A stretch of 64,000 bases of DNA, taken from the NCBI GenBank assembly GCA_028751875.1, contig CM054154.1, positions 57,921,455 through 57,985,454 of the forward strand. Direction: 5' to 3'. Shown one piece after another: positions 1 through 11,186 of this stretch. The DNA comes from Rapana venosa (taxonomy: Eukaryota; Mollusca; Gastropoda; Neogastropoda; Muricidae). Below the pieces are notes generated by a model. It searched no databases. It was given only the letters and a program-made list of their open reading frames with translations, and was not told the origin of the DNA. A program made the position numbers and the translations under genes. Positions within the stretch are counted from its first letter, which is position 1, and the number at the start of each line of letters is the position of its first letter.

Positions 1-766
1 CATAATTTTAAATGTTCTGAAGTTGTATCCCAAATATTGTGAGATTATAGAATATTAGTTTTTCTTTGTTTTATTCTCAAAATAGTTAAATAATTGGTTG
101 TTTTGCAGAGATTGTTGGTAGTTTCAGCGTTTCGGCATATAAACTTTGCAACAGATTTGATCACGGGGATTTTATCATCAGAGGATAAGACAGAAAAAAA
201 TATCTTGCCTTCAGGAAAGTCCTAAACTAAAACACCACAGTTTTAACGTATTTGGAAAACATATGCTTGTCACTGGAACAGGAAATGCATTTATTCATCA
301 AGGAATATGACCAACAATTATGGCATAGGGAACTGTTGTTGGACGTTTCATGTTGAAACCATCTTTTGTCTGCATTGAAACCGAATGTTCTTAGTCGATC
401 CTGCATAATGAAGTCGGTGCCTTTTGTCAGTGACTATTCAAATATATTTTTCAGCCTGAAAAGCACACTTAAACGAAAATAACCCAGCAATATATATCTT
501 TACTTTCCATATCTGAGTGCCAGTTTTGTTTGAATGAACAAATAAGTCTGTCTTTTAATTCAGAAATAATCAATGCTCGCTACTACTTCTGAGACAACCA
601 CACGTTCCAAAAACCATGTTTGATTTAAAAAAGGTTTTAAACTTGATATGCCAGTTCTCTTACAGCTCCCATTTGTATAACATCATGTATACGAATGCCT
701 ACTTAAACGGTCACCCTGGAAGTTTTAGTAGTTTTAGCTAGTACTTATTACATATTAACTGACGTA

Positions 767-831
767 CTGAGAGAGAGAGAGAGATGAGAGAGAGAGTGAG
801 AGAGAGAATAGAGAGAGAGAGAGAGAGAGGA
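767..831. repeat. interrupted (GA)n microsatellite
   Basis: Runs of GAGAGA are broken by single T, G or A changes over about 65 bp. It is a simple sequence repeat of the kind seen again at 24.5, 25.7, 43.7 and 44.9 kb. Confidence 0.9.
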
Positions 832-1315
832 GAAGTGATGTCAAAAATGAAAACTTATTTTTTAAAAAATACATAGCCTCCCCATCGTCCTCCTCCCTAA
901 TCACCTCTCCCAAATTATCTCTTCCTACCCCCCCACCCCAACTCCCACAACCAAGGTTTACTAAAAATATAGTCTATCTTAAATTTGTACTTTTGTTACT
1001 CTCTAGCAAAAAATGTTTTTAGGTCTACATATCGCTAAACTGAAAGATCTTTCACATCTGCTAATGTCAAACCTAAAATTTATGCTTATATTTCTACCAT
1101 TACAACTAATGCACGTTGGCTTGTATAATGATTAACCATCAACCTTTTTCCCATGGATAACATACTAATTATGTACATGTACTGTTTATAAAACGTATTA
1201 ACCAGTCACAAGTATTATGCAGTTATAACGATATAATTACAAGTCATCACGTGCAATGCCTTCATTTATTCATTTTTCCCTCATTTTTTTTAAAATTCGA
1301 AAATAATGAATAAGA

Positions 1316-1480
1316 ATTCATGTGCTTTTTAAAAAAATAATTACATCCAGTCCCCATGTGCATGCGGTTTTGTAAAATGTTGTCATCACGTTTCCATTGG
1401 CACAAAAAGGCCTACTCTTCCGAAAGAGAATTTGAGCCTATTACACATGGTGATAATCTTGTAATATAAAGTGTCTACAT
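1316..1480 (+). repeat. dispersed short repeat, copy 1
   Basis: The stretch with TTACATCCAGTCC, then GCGGTTTTGTAAAATGTTGT, then GGCCTACTCTTCCGAAAG recurs with divergence near 7880-8050 and 8375-8600. The shared order of short blocks indicates one dispersed repeat family. I cannot assign it to a named family. Confidence 0.5.
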
Positions 1481-2119
1481 TTTTCACCAACAACATACGA
1501 ATATCAGGGGCCTTTCACTGTACAGCATGGTATTTACCAAAACTGTTCTATCTGACACATTGAAAAAGCAGGAATGACGATGGAGTTTACGTGGTATGTT
1601 TTAGGGATGAGATCAGAAGATGAGCGGACTAGTTGGAAAGAAAAGAGAAAGACATGTAATAAATGAACACAACAGAAAAAAAAAAAAAGAAAGAATACAA
1701 TCACCAGAGTGCCAGGGAGAAATGGGGGACCACAGAGATAAGAAGTGACAAAAAGGATTGGGTTGTGGTGTGGGTTTGAGAGGAAGGTTCAGTCTGGATA
1801 ACGATTAATTGCCCAAAGGTAAGGATATTCAAAATAGATGAGAGAGAAGAGACATACAGACAGTCAGTTAGTTAGCGATTCATTCAGGGATGGCACGATC
1901 TTCCTAATAAGTACACCAGGCCAGAATGATAGCTTTTTCCGTTCCTCGATAGACTCAAGAAGTGACTGAGATGAAATCAGAGAGCAATTCGAAACTTGAA
2001 AAGAGAAAGCCACGGGGCCATCAGGGAGTAGGTGACAGAAGTGAACCAAGCAGCAGGGAGAGGAAGGAGAAAAGCAACTTACGAAAATATGTCAGAAGAT
2101 ACAGCGGACAGAACAAAAC

Positions 2120-3010
2120 GCCCGAAGAAGTGGGAAGACAGTATTACTGTTCCAGTTTCAAGGGTTAAAGGAGATGCACTAGTATGGTGGGAAATACAGA
2201 GGAATCAGCTTCTGGTAACATGGCATGAAGATCTGGGAAAAAGTATTGGAAATGAAAACTGACGAGCCTGGCAGATATTGATGTAAAACAGTTTGGGATT
2301 CCTGTGTTGGCAAATCAACCATAGATGCAATATTTATTGTGAATACAACTGCAGGTAAAAAAAGTGTATGGAGAGGAAAGAGCCTTAACGCACATCTTTG
2401 TTGACTGGAAAAAGGCTTTTGATAGAGTACCAGAAAAGGCAATCCAATGTGCTTGAGGAAAACAAGGTGTACCGGAGCACACATCTCAATGGTTACGACT
2501 TTGTACAAAGAACTCGATCAATGTGAAAACGATAACTGGGACGTCAGGAATAGCTTTGAGATAAAAGTAGGAGTGCACCAAGGATCTGCAATGAGCCCTT
2601 CTGCTTTTTATCCTCGTGTTGAAGAATATCCAAAGGAAGAAGTGGAGAGGCCAAAAGAGATCTGGAAACTACTGTATTGCAGATGACTTGTTACTGTAGT
2701 GGAAACTGTGATGAAGTACTCAAAGATTTTGGCAATTTGGAACACCGGGATTAGAACGAAGAGGCATGAAGATGAATGTTGCCAAGGGCCAAAGCAATGA
2801 CAGTTGGAAAAGATCGAATACACATAGACAGGCAAGGCAAATAAAGTGAGGTGTCTTCTGCCACAAAGGTGTAGGATAAATTCGATCAAATGCTCCAAAT
2901 GATCAATATTGAGTGTCACAAAGATGCTTGATGCTCAAAACAGTCTGAAGAGGATTCTGCTCAGTCGTATGATAAAAAGGATGGAAGACAATAACGATGA
3001 GGAAAGGAGC
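2120..3010 (+). mobile_element. decayed non-LTR retrotransposon, reverse transcriptase part
   Basis: Conceptual translation across several frames gives ordered reverse transcriptase blocks. At about 2400 the sequence encodes IFVDWKKAFDRVPEKA, which is the motif A region with its aspartate. At about 2565 it encodes KVGVHQGSAMSPS, the HQGS block. At about 2675 it encodes a damaged YADD-type box read as LLYC-R-DDLLL. Near 2845-2900 a cysteine-rich stretch (CVFCHKGVG) resembles the terminal zinc-finger remnant of some LINEs. Stops and frameshifts occur throughout, so it is dead. The 5' end is unclear, and the L2-like fragment follows directly. The clade is not certain: the AFDRVP and VGVHQGS wording suits RTE-like or related LINEs but differs from the RTE-like element at 3.9-7.2 kb. 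Confidence 0.75.
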
Positions 3011-3055
3011 TTAGGAATTACGGCGCATTTTTAGTGCAGTTCGAGTATCTGTCCA

Positions 3056-3860
3056 TGATGCAAAAACATCCAAACTAGTCACATCTCTCATTCTCTCAAC
3101 GCGGGACTATTGCAATTCTCTTTATGGTGGTTGCCGCATCATCTATCCACCCTCTTCATCGTATACAGAACTCTGCAGCGGAATTATTCCTAAGCAAGAT
3201 AAAATCTGAGAACATTACTTCTCGTTTGCGATCTCTCCCTTGGTGCCTTGCCACAGAGGGTAACTATAAGATCTGTACCTCTGTTACAAAAAAGTATCAC
3301 AAAACAGACCTTCCTACCTCTTTGAATGTCTTCACTTGTAACTCCTTTTGTTCCTTCGCTCTGCAGCAGATACTTGTGCTTAAAGAATATATAGATTTCA
3401 ACCATCCACGGTTGGCGGTCGCTCTTTCTCTGGTTCTGGGTCCAGTAGATCTGGAACGACCTCCCTCTCCTCCTTCGTCAAAAAGCCTACTTAGTTGCTT
3501 TTAATCCAGCCTAAAGAGGCATTTATTTTAAACCTAAGATTCTCCCCTCTTGTTTCATCTCATTTCTGTCCCTGCCTCAATAATCAAACCCCCCCCCAAT
3601 CAGCCTGCACGAGTTTACAACCTTTGTTATGTGTGGGGGGGGTGCGGGAGGAAGCGCGTGCGAGAGTACTGTTGTGTTTTCATTTGTATTTGTAAAAATT
3701 GTTAATTGTGCGGGTGTGTGTGTTTAATTTGAAATTTGTGGAAAATCTATTTATCGTAAACTGGCTGAATGTGAAAGACTGGATGAAATGAGAACGCTTT
3801 TGAATTTGGTTTTTGCAAAGATATAGCGCTGTATAAATTCCATGTATATTATATTATATA
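3056..3860 (+). mobile_element. L2-like non-LTR retrotransposon, 3' fragment
   Basis: The translation from 3124 carries a C-terminal LINE segment with ASSIHPLHRIQNSAAELFL and then SENITSRLRSLPW. This matches block for block the end of the minus-strand L2-like ORF at 49156-49521 in this window. The fragment ends near 3810-3860 with GATATAGCGCTGTATAAATT followed by an AT-rich tail, the same terminal signature as the other L2-like copies. It is truncated at the 5' end and interrupted. The RTE-like element begins a few bases after its tail. Confidence 0.8.
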
Positions 3861-4506
3861 TCAGGTCAGGTCAGAGATCCCTCTGCTATGGTAACATGTA
3901 ACCCTAGTACCACCTGCCACATGTGGGGAGACAAACCCAATAAAAAAAATCCGAACTGGTAGAGGGATGGGCTCCGCCAGGTTTGATTTTGCAAGATACA
4001 CCAATGACAAAGGACAGCCAGAATTTCCATACCGGATCGGTCGTCTCCCGGTGTTACCAAGGTCGGCGCTTCTCGTTGTCATCAAGGACAGAGGGCGAAA
4101 GTATGCTATGATGTAAAACACAGCAAAATCACGTGCCAGAAACAAACACCCTCATTGGCACATGGAAGGTACGGGACACTAAGAGCTGCAGGCAATGTGG
4201 AAGAAACTGACACATGAGGGGGTCATGTCCAGTTGTCATAGGCATCTTGGGGCTCTGCGAAGTCAGGTGAATAAAACATGGAAGAAAGAAGAAAAACGGA
4301 CCCCAGGGAAGGACCACAAATTATACTACAGGGGAAAAAGGATAAAATGAACACGGCGTGGGGTTTCTCGTTCTCAAAGACACGTGAATGAACACCGTCA
4401 TGGAGTGTCCGCCAGTGTCCGATGACTTTTACCATCCGCCTTGAGAGCAACCCCCGTTTAACATAACTATAGTACAGGCATACGCCTACATTTTACCCCA
4501 GGGGGA

Positions 4507-4523
4507 GGGGGGGGGGGGGGGGG
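4507..4523 (+). repeat. 17-nt poly-G run inside the RTE relic
   Basis: An uninterrupted G run sits in the endonuclease region of the element. It is a replication-slippage or sequencing hot spot and breaks the reading frame locally. Confidence 0.85.
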
Positions 4524-7144
4524 AACTGCACAGATGAAGCCTTTAGAAGATTTTTATGACAGTACAAGAGGTTCTGAATCAAATACCAAGAAGACATCCT
4601 CGTTGTGCAAGGTGACTGGGCAACGCCAAGGTAGGAGAAGATGCATTGGAATGTTGGGAGGGCGTTTGTGGGCCACATTTTATAAACGTCAAATGAAAGA
4701 GGCTTGAGACTCCTGGAGTTTGGCCGAGTAACAACCACCTCAGCTAGTGAATAACTTGGCCCACACAAGAAATCCAGAAAATGGGACATTGGCATTAGCC
4801 CAAATGGGAGAACACCCACAACCAAATAGATTACATCATGGTGAAAGGACGGTTTCAGTTCTAGTCGTTAACATCGCACAGACACGAAGTTTTTCAGAGA
4901 AGACATAGGAAGTGATCATGATCTTATGACGATGACTTTCCGACTACGTCTAAAGAAAATCCACAAGCGGAACATACATCAGGATCAAATTTGGCCTCGA
5001 GCAGCTGATGAAGGACCCCAGAGGTATTTTAGAAATTTTCAAGCAAGGGATAGGTTGGAAAGTTTGCAGCACTCACTGTGATAGACTCAGACATAGATAC
5101 ATGACGAATAGTTTCAATATCAGCAGTGACTGAAAATGCTACGCGAGCTTCTTGGCAAACACCGACCAGTCAAAAAACATGGTACACCTAAATCCAACAA
5201 ATATGCGACAAGCGTAGAGAGTTGAAGAAAATGAAAGGAACATAAGAAAGAGCAGAAAACGAATCTAGGGCGTCAACAAAAGAATTCAGGAAGTCTATGA
5301 CGGGGCAAAAGAGAAATGGATCAGTGAACAGTGCCAAGAATTGAAGATAACATCCAGAAAACAATAGCAAGAAAAGATATCAGCTGCGTTGAAAGACAGA
5401 CTAGCACAAAACAGGGAAAAGTTTAACAATCAAGACAAAAATGGGAAGTGTCTCATGACGACAGGATATATTCTGAAAGATGGACAGAATACTGCTCGAC
5501 CTGTATAACTATAGAACGCAAGGAGATCCAGATGTCCTTAATGTACCGCAAGAAAAGCAACAGACAGTCACCCATATCCTCCGAGAAGTGGAAACAGCCG
5601 GCTGATCGCTGAAAAAGGGAAAAGTCAGCAGGGGCTGACAACATTCCAGCTGAGTTGGTTCAAGCTGGAGTGGAAGCATGATCAGCGCCTACTTAGAATC
5701 TGCAAAAGATCTGGCAGACAGACAGGGAAAATGGCCCAACACATGGACACAGTCAATCATCTTCACCTCCCAAGAAAGGAAATTAAACAATGCCATAATT
5801 ACCGCACAATCAGCCTCATATGCCCCCAAGCAAGGTCATGCTGCAGATAATATTGTAATAGTCTGAAGCCACAAGCAGAGACCATCATTGCTGAGGGACA
5901 AGCAGGTTTTCAGAGCCCCCCAGGGGCAGCACAACCGAACAGATTTCTCAACCTCTGAATACTATGTGAGCCTCCGTGTAACCTTCAACATTCACAACAA
6001 GACCTTTTCCAGTATTTATCGATTTTAAGAAGGCTTTTGACAGGGTGTGCATGCAGCTTTGTGGGCACCATGAATTGTACAGATCAATGCAAACCTGATC
6101 AGATTCATCAAACAGCTGTACAGCGAGGCCACAGTGCAGTGTACGACTACATACATACATTGGAGAATGGTTGCATCGAAAAACAGTTGGTAAGGCAGGG
6201 CTGTTACGTCTCACCCACTCTATTCAACATCTTCCTTGAGTGAATCATGGAGGATGCACGGGAACACCATGAATGTTCTGTCAGCATTGGTGGCGACGAT
6301 TCACAAATCTCCGCTTCGCAGATAGATGACATTGATGGAATTATAGGATCAGTAAAAAGGCCTTGCCAGCTTAACAGAACACTTTGAATAAGGCCTCCAA
6401 AACATACGGCAAGGAAATCAGTGCAGGAAGACATTTGATGACTTAAAACACAAAACGGCATTAGCATGATATCAAGGTATGACCAGAAGTGGAAACAGTT
6501 CAAAGTTTTCAATTACCTGGGAGCATTGTATCAGGACCCCCAGGGATCAAGCAGAAGTAGTATGCAGGACTGCACAGACAATAACTGCGTTGTCAAAAAC
6601 TAAAACACCCTCTGGAGAGATTATAAAATTCTCACTTATCTCACGATAGACTAATGCGTCTCCCTTGTCAAATTCATATTCGTACGCATGTGAATCATGG
6701 ACCCTGACTGCAGAGTTGGAGAGAAGAGTAACAGGCGTTTGGTGGAAATGAGATGCTTTCGGAGGATCCTTTGCATCTCCTACAAAGACCACATAAGCAA
6801 CGAAAGCGTTGCATAACAGATCCTGCAAACCATTGAGGACCCTATGAGAACCTTCTAACGATCGTGCAAAAACGTAAACTTAAATGGTCATGGGCTTGTC
6901 ACAAGATCCAAGGAATTGAAAAGACAGTTTTTACGAGGCATGTCCAAGGAGGATGAAGAAGAGGCAGCCATGAAAACGCTGGGAGGATAACATCAGTGAA
7001 TGGACAGGCCTAGAAAACTCAACAAAAACCTTGAGAAAGGCAGAACAGGTGAGGAATGGAGGGAATGGTTTTGTAGAGTCTTTGAGGTTGCCACACGGTC
7101 GTCAGACTACGGGAAAGATCGATAGATAGTGATGATGTATGATG

Positions 7145-7195
7145 AGGATGATGATTATTTTATATTATTATTATTATTATTACTATTATTATTTC
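7145..7195 (+). repeat. (ATT)n terminal microsatellite of the RTE-like element
   Basis: ATT units follow the GATGATG-rich end of the element. LINEs of the RTE and L2 groups commonly end in short tandem repeats rather than poly(A). Confidence 0.8.
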
Positions 7196-7879
7196 AAATC
7201 AAGGGAAGACAGAAGTGGTAGACTACTTCTGTACCTGGGATAGATGATGAGCTGAGAAGCAAATCTGTGTTAGCTGCAGAAACCAGGATTGCAAGTGCTT
7301 GGAAGAAATGGAAAAGATTGGAAGGTCGCTCGGAAATCAGAAAATCATTGGAGAGACGTGTCTGATATATAGGCTGCTTTAGACTGTTCTTTGCAAGGTT
7401 GGGAGACGGGGTTTTACAAAACCGTGCGAAGTTTGTGAGAGCATGTGAAAACTGAATTGCAACGCTAATGACAAAGATCAAATGGGAAGGACAGGATCAG
7501 AATGAAGAACACAAAATAGGCTACTCTTCCAAAAAAGCAGAATAGGATACAATGTGTGTTGATATTATGTGTGGTTTCGCCATTGGACCTCCTCTTGTTG
7601 TTTTATCTAAAGATCGTTCGGGAATGTGAATCGGCAATGATGTTAAACTTCGTGGTGTGCCTATGTGGTGGCTTTGAACACGGGGCCCGTCAGATTACGA
7701 GCCTTAACCCTTTAACTGCTACCCCACACTTCGATATTTATTCCGAACTAAACCATATAAAAACATAAATTCATATGCCGTGTTAATAATATATCCACCT
7801 GCGCGAATACATGCAACGCTTGAAAGCGATCAAACTTAACACACATACATCAATACACACACTCACAAAACTTAATAAA

Positions 7880-8050
7880 TTATGTCAGTGGTTTTTTTTT
7901 ACATCAGTCCTCGTGTGTATGCAGTTTTGTAAAGTTTGTTATCGATTCCCACTGGTCTACAATGGCCTGATCTCCCGAAAAGCGGAAGGGTTTTCCTGGT
8001 GCGCATATTGTTTCAGCTGGGTAACTATATTGTGTAACGTGTATAGCTAT
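7880..8050 (+). repeat. dispersed short repeat, copy 2
   Basis: It carries ACATCAGTCCTCGTGTGTAT, GCAGTTTTGTAAAGTTTGTT and GGCCTGATCTCCCGAAAAGC in the same order as copies 1 and 3. Confidence 0.5.
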
Positions 8051-8374
8051 TATCTAACAAAGTTGCTTTCTTTTGCTTTAATGATCTCGACAATATCTCA
8101 ATGGAACAATACACTTTGTACTGTTTATATTGTTGTTATTGGCCATTAGGAGTAAAGTCAAGCAGAGATTTCCGACCATAGGGACTGTATTCTGACAGAA
8201 CAGACACGCAGGCATGACATGACACAGAGAGACACAAGACAGGAACTGATGGAGGGAGAGAGGGAGGGCTGCTACGGAGTGATACATCCTGTTAAAAATA
8301 GGCAACACCTAGGTTTATTCTTATTTTATTTATTTTATTTTAATTTTATTCTTTTATAACGAGGATAATGGAAT

Positions 8375-8600
8375 AACTACTTATGTGCTTTGTTTACATC
8401 CAGTCCTCGTGTGTATAATAATAATAGTAATTATGTATGGAAATTATATAGCGCTGAATCTTGTAAAAGCTACACTCAATGCGCTTTTTTTTATTGGCGG
8501 TGTATGTGTTTTTTATATTGTGTAATCTGTTCCCCGGACACTTGGCCTATCTTTCGAAACAGCGGAACAGGATTTAACGTGTGCGCAAGGTGTTTCCCGC
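8375..8600 (+). repeat. dispersed short repeat, copy 3, split by an insertion
   Basis: The left part (TTACATCCAGTCCTCGTGTG) and the right part (TTGGCCTATCTTTCGAAA) of the repeat are separated by an L2-type tail fragment. Downstream, near 8605-8645, GGGGCCTCAGTTTATAGTCT continues the repetitive sequence. Confidence 0.5.
8416..8496 (-). mobile_element. short L2-type 3' tail fragment nested in a repeat
   Basis: Read on the minus strand, it ends in CAAGATTCAGCGCTATATAA followed by an ATT-type microsatellite, matching the 3' end of the L2-like elements at 29.5 and 48.8 kb. It is only about 80 bp, so it is 5' truncated or a SINE-like derivative. GTGTAT-like bases on both sides could be a short target-site duplication, but this is uncertain. 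Confidence 0.6.
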
Positions 8601-9782
8601 ATGCGTTCGCACACGGGGCCTCAGTTTATAGTCTCATCCGAAGGATGTATTGCGGTTTTGTAATTCTGTCAGCTGCTTCCCACCAAACACACGGTTGCAT
8701 AGGTGCTTGATTTTTTGTTAACTGATCAGAGTCCCTGCGGATGTATCCCCAATTCTAGGGACTGTGGTCAACCAAAACACGACCAATTAATCCCTTATCA
8801 TTGTTTCTATCCCCCATATTTACTAGGGTGGCTAACGATGTTATTAGTTTATTAGTCATTGGTTCCTCCTAGGGAGCTATTCGTTTTGGAAGAGTAAATG
8901 ATTGGCTTGGTTTGGTTTTCTTTGGCATTAGGAGTCCCAGTGCAGCTTTCTGATTGAGGGATGGCACCCATGAACAACCATCTTATACAGACACAGGGGT
9001 TTTCTGTTTGTTATATGAGAGTTCCAGCGAGACTATTTGATTCTGAGGTTCAAATGACCATGAGTACAGCACGGAAAAACATTACAAGGTTGACTACTAT
9101 CTCTGCAGAGAAACCAAGTAAACTGTCATGAAGCTGAGGGAACTGGAACTGCAGCTCAGACATACATGTTTACATGTAGTTCCACATAGGTGAATCTGAG
9201 GCATGCCACTGTTGCTTCGCCCTATGACAGTGGAAGAAACACTTCCTCTCCAAACCTGTCTGTCCAACACACCAAAACCCGAGGGCCTATATCTGGCCTT
9301 CTAACCTGCCGATGAGGGAAACATTTTTCTGACCTTTGGAGGACCTTCAGCGCATTTGTCAGGACCTCTGGAATTGTCTGAGCGTTCGACGAAGGGAAAG
9401 AAGATGGAAGGTGCCTACCAATACCAAATCAATTGAACTAACAGTACCTGCAGGAGCTAACTAACTAAGCAATCAGCTGAGGTCACCCACCTGGCGCCCT
9501 TATGGTAAGCGCATAGCCCCCCTACTGGCCGCTTGCGGAGGGGGCACAGATGTGGGGGGCCGGGGCAAAGGTCGGGAAGGTGCGCCGTTTAGCCCTGTAG
9601 GTCGTGCAGCCAAGGTCAAGTCTTTGGTGGAGTTGCTAATCGGCCTGCTCATCTTGGAGACAGAGGGACTCTCGGTTGGCGGCTAGGTTTCGGCGTTTTC
9701 GGCGTCGGTCGGGTTCAGAGAAAGCGGTCAGTGCTATGATCATGGTAATTACTGATTGATGGATGTACAGTCTTTTTTTCAG

Positions 9783-9836
9783 ATGCTCATGGAGACTCTG
9801 TAATTGACCCAACAAGTGCCTATGGAAAGAAACTCG
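9783..9836 (+). CDS. possible 54-bp internal exon of an unidentified gene
   Basis: A polypyrimidine tract with acceptor (TCTTTTTTTCAG, ending at 9782) precedes 54 bp. The donor GTATGTG starts at 9837. With one base supplied by the previous exon, the open frame reads DAHGDSVIDPTSAYGKKLG, and both other frames contain stops. Phase would be 1 on both sides. I do not recognise the protein. No neighbouring exon on this strand was found, and the nearby transmembrane exon is on the other strand, so it would belong to a different gene. Chance occurrence of such a short exon is quite possible. Confidence 0.3.
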
Positions 9837-9924
9837 GTATGTGTGATAAAAAACAGCTGTCTGGCATTGGAAAAGCTATTTTCCAGTTAGAGTTCTCGGA
9901 TGTTTATGGTTTGAGTCGTAAAAG

Positions 9925-10200
9925 GTAAAGGTGTTGTCATAACCATGTGGTGTTGAGGGTAGCGAGGAGTCAAGAGACTCACTTCTCTAGGGCCAGCATA
10001 TTGGAGGGCGGCGCCATCTCCACTCCCTCACTGCTTTTCTTCCCTGACCCTAAAGAGGGAGTTGATTATTTTACTGCTGGGTGAACTGGGGGGATATAAT
10101 GATGCCAAAGCGACTGAAATGTCGCCCATCCACTTGGTATTCATGCTCGAGAGCGAGTGCTATTATACTGGTTTATCCTGTCCCCATAAAGTAGGTAAAC
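9925..10200 (+). repeat. possible SINE-like dispersed repeat
   Basis: The stretch from AGGTAAAGGTGTTGTCATAA through TTTTACTGCTGGGTGAACTG resembles short interspersed repeats common in invertebrate genomes. No second copy is present in the window, so family and boundaries are inferred only. Confidence 0.25.
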
Positions 10201-10497
10201 AGGAATATAGGAAAAGGAGGTGGACTTATTCTACATACGCAAAACAAAGGAAAACGACTACACTAGACACACGTATCGCCTATGTATAACAGTACTTGTC
10301 CCTGTGTTTAAGCTAGTCCTACTAGTCCAATATTTTTCGTTTTCAGATAATTGAAATGGAAAAGAAATACAACGTGACCTCATTTGAAAAAACCAAAATT
10401 AACTCTTTCCTTTGTTGAAGCCAAAAGCAACAATCCATTTGTATCGTCTTCATTATCAGGGTTGGTCTTATGAAAGATTGACTACAATAGCACCTCC

Positions 10498-10563
10498 ACA
10501 CACAACACACACACACACACTCACACAAACACACACACCACACACACACACCACACACACACA
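10498..10563. repeat. interrupted (CA)n microsatellite
   Basis: CACACA runs are broken by AACA, CTCA and ACCA units. Confidence 0.9.
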
Positions 10564-10921
10564 ACCATAACGCAAGTAAAGGTTCTGCATACATTTACTT
10601 TTTGTGATTATGTACCAGAAGACATACTAACAATTTATATTACGAAAAGCAGACTAAACTGAGAAAAGTAATTATGACAATGAATACACAAAAGAGGTTT
10701 GTATTTCCATCCCAAACTGTTAAAAAAGAAACATAAATTGGTTAAGTAGTTCAATCTAATGCTATCACTATGGTCATGTATCACCACAAGAAATCAAATA
10801 CTATAAAATGATTACATACGCAACAGTGCTGTTGAACTTGAACAAGATACATGCTAATTTTACTTCAAGCTTGTAGCTGCTACACTTGCCTGCTCGTGCT
10901 CTCTTTAACATGGCTGGCTTG

Positions 10922-10927
10922 TTTATT
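10922..10927 (-). promoter_or_regulatory. candidate poly(A) signal AATAAA
   Basis: The minus strand reads TTCAATAAACAAG, about 17 nt after the in-frame TAA of the transmembrane exon. It supports the view that this exon is terminal, though the spacing from stop to signal is short. Confidence 0.35.
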
Positions 10928-10943
10928 GAATAAAATAAAAACC

Positions 10944-11080
10944 TTAATCAATACAACAACGACAGTGTAGAAGGAACTCACATCGTCGGCACTGCAGAAT
11001 AATGAGAACCATGCTGAGGAGAGCCAGGAAAACGATGAGACACAGCCCCACAATCAGCACTATGGGCGGCACGTAGAAAT
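10944..11080 (-). CDS. partial gene: exon encoding a transmembrane helix
   Basis: On the minus strand a consensus acceptor (CTGTTTCAG, 11081-11089) opens an exon. With one base from the previous exon it reads DFYVPP and then the hydrophobic segment IVLIVGLCLIVFLALLSMVL, followed by IILQCRRC. This is a typical single membrane-spanning helix with a positively charged Cys/Arg stop-transfer end. Two endings are possible. In one, the donor GTGAGT at 10976-10981 ends a 99-bp phase 1-1 exon (10982-11080). In the other, reading continues through EFLLHCRCCID to a TAA at 10944-10946, with AATAAA close behind. The protein would be a single-pass membrane protein with a very short cytoplasmic tail in the second case. 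The rest of the gene lies to the right, beyond the 12.7-kb minisatellite. The family is not identifiable from this exon. Confidence 0.55.
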
Positions 11081-11186
11081 CTGAAACAGACATAAAGCAT
11101 AAAAAAGACATAACACTCTTTAACAGACATAGAACCCTTTAACAAGACATGGACTCACAACTCTCAAAAAAATACAACTCTCTTGA

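Larger units (their letters stand above)
1..2119. other. AT-rich intergenic DNA, no gene recognised
   Basis: I see no convincing coding region here. Stop codons are dense in all frames and short open frames show no family motif. The stretch holds a GA microsatellite and one copy of a dispersed repeat, listed separately. A weak splice-acceptor-like site near 108 precedes 38 open codons, but there is no supporting motif. Confidence 0.6.
3863..7195 (+). mobile_element. near full-length RTE-like retrotransposon, inactivated
   Basis: About 3.3 kb, the usual size of RTE elements. A 5' untranslated part runs from about 3863 to 4140. The endonuclease begins near 4150 (TLIGTWKVR, normally GTWNVR), continues with NQIDYIMVKGRF near 4820 and includes the SDHDL box near 4915. 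Reverse transcriptase blocks follow: DNIPAELVQAG near 5640, VFIDFKKAFDRV near 6014 with the motif A aspartate, QLVRQGCYVSPTLFNIFLE near 6184, and a broken FADD-type box near 6310. The C-terminal WEDNISEWTGLENS lies near 6984. The 3' end is a GATGATG / ATT microsatellite tail at 7125-7195. Many stops, frameshifts and a 17-G run at 4507-4523 show that it is a relic. Proteins of this family are often mis-annotated as craniofacial development protein 2. Confidence 0.9.
7196..9782. other. intergenic DNA with dispersed repeat fragments, no gene recognised
   Basis: No open frame has a recognisable family motif. Two copies of the dispersed repeat and one short L2-type tail lie at 7.9-8.7 kb. The stretch 9480-9700 is unusually GC-rich for the region but shows no tRNA, rRNA or coding pattern I can support. 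It may be the start of another degraded mobile element. Confidence 0.55.
10201..10943. other. AT-rich non-coding DNA
   Basis: I see no coding signal. It contains an interrupted CA microsatellite at 10498-10563. If the transmembrane exon just downstream is terminal, the part next to 10943 would be 3' untranslated and flanking sequence of that gene. Confidence 0.5.

Noticed and set aside
108..225. Possible terminal exon after a TTTTGCAG acceptor, 38 codons
   Set aside because: Weak pyrimidine tract, no recognisable protein, and no neighbouring exon in view.
9480..9720. Possible RNA gene in a GC-rich stretch
   Set aside because: No cloverleaf, box motifs or rRNA-like core could be found by eye.
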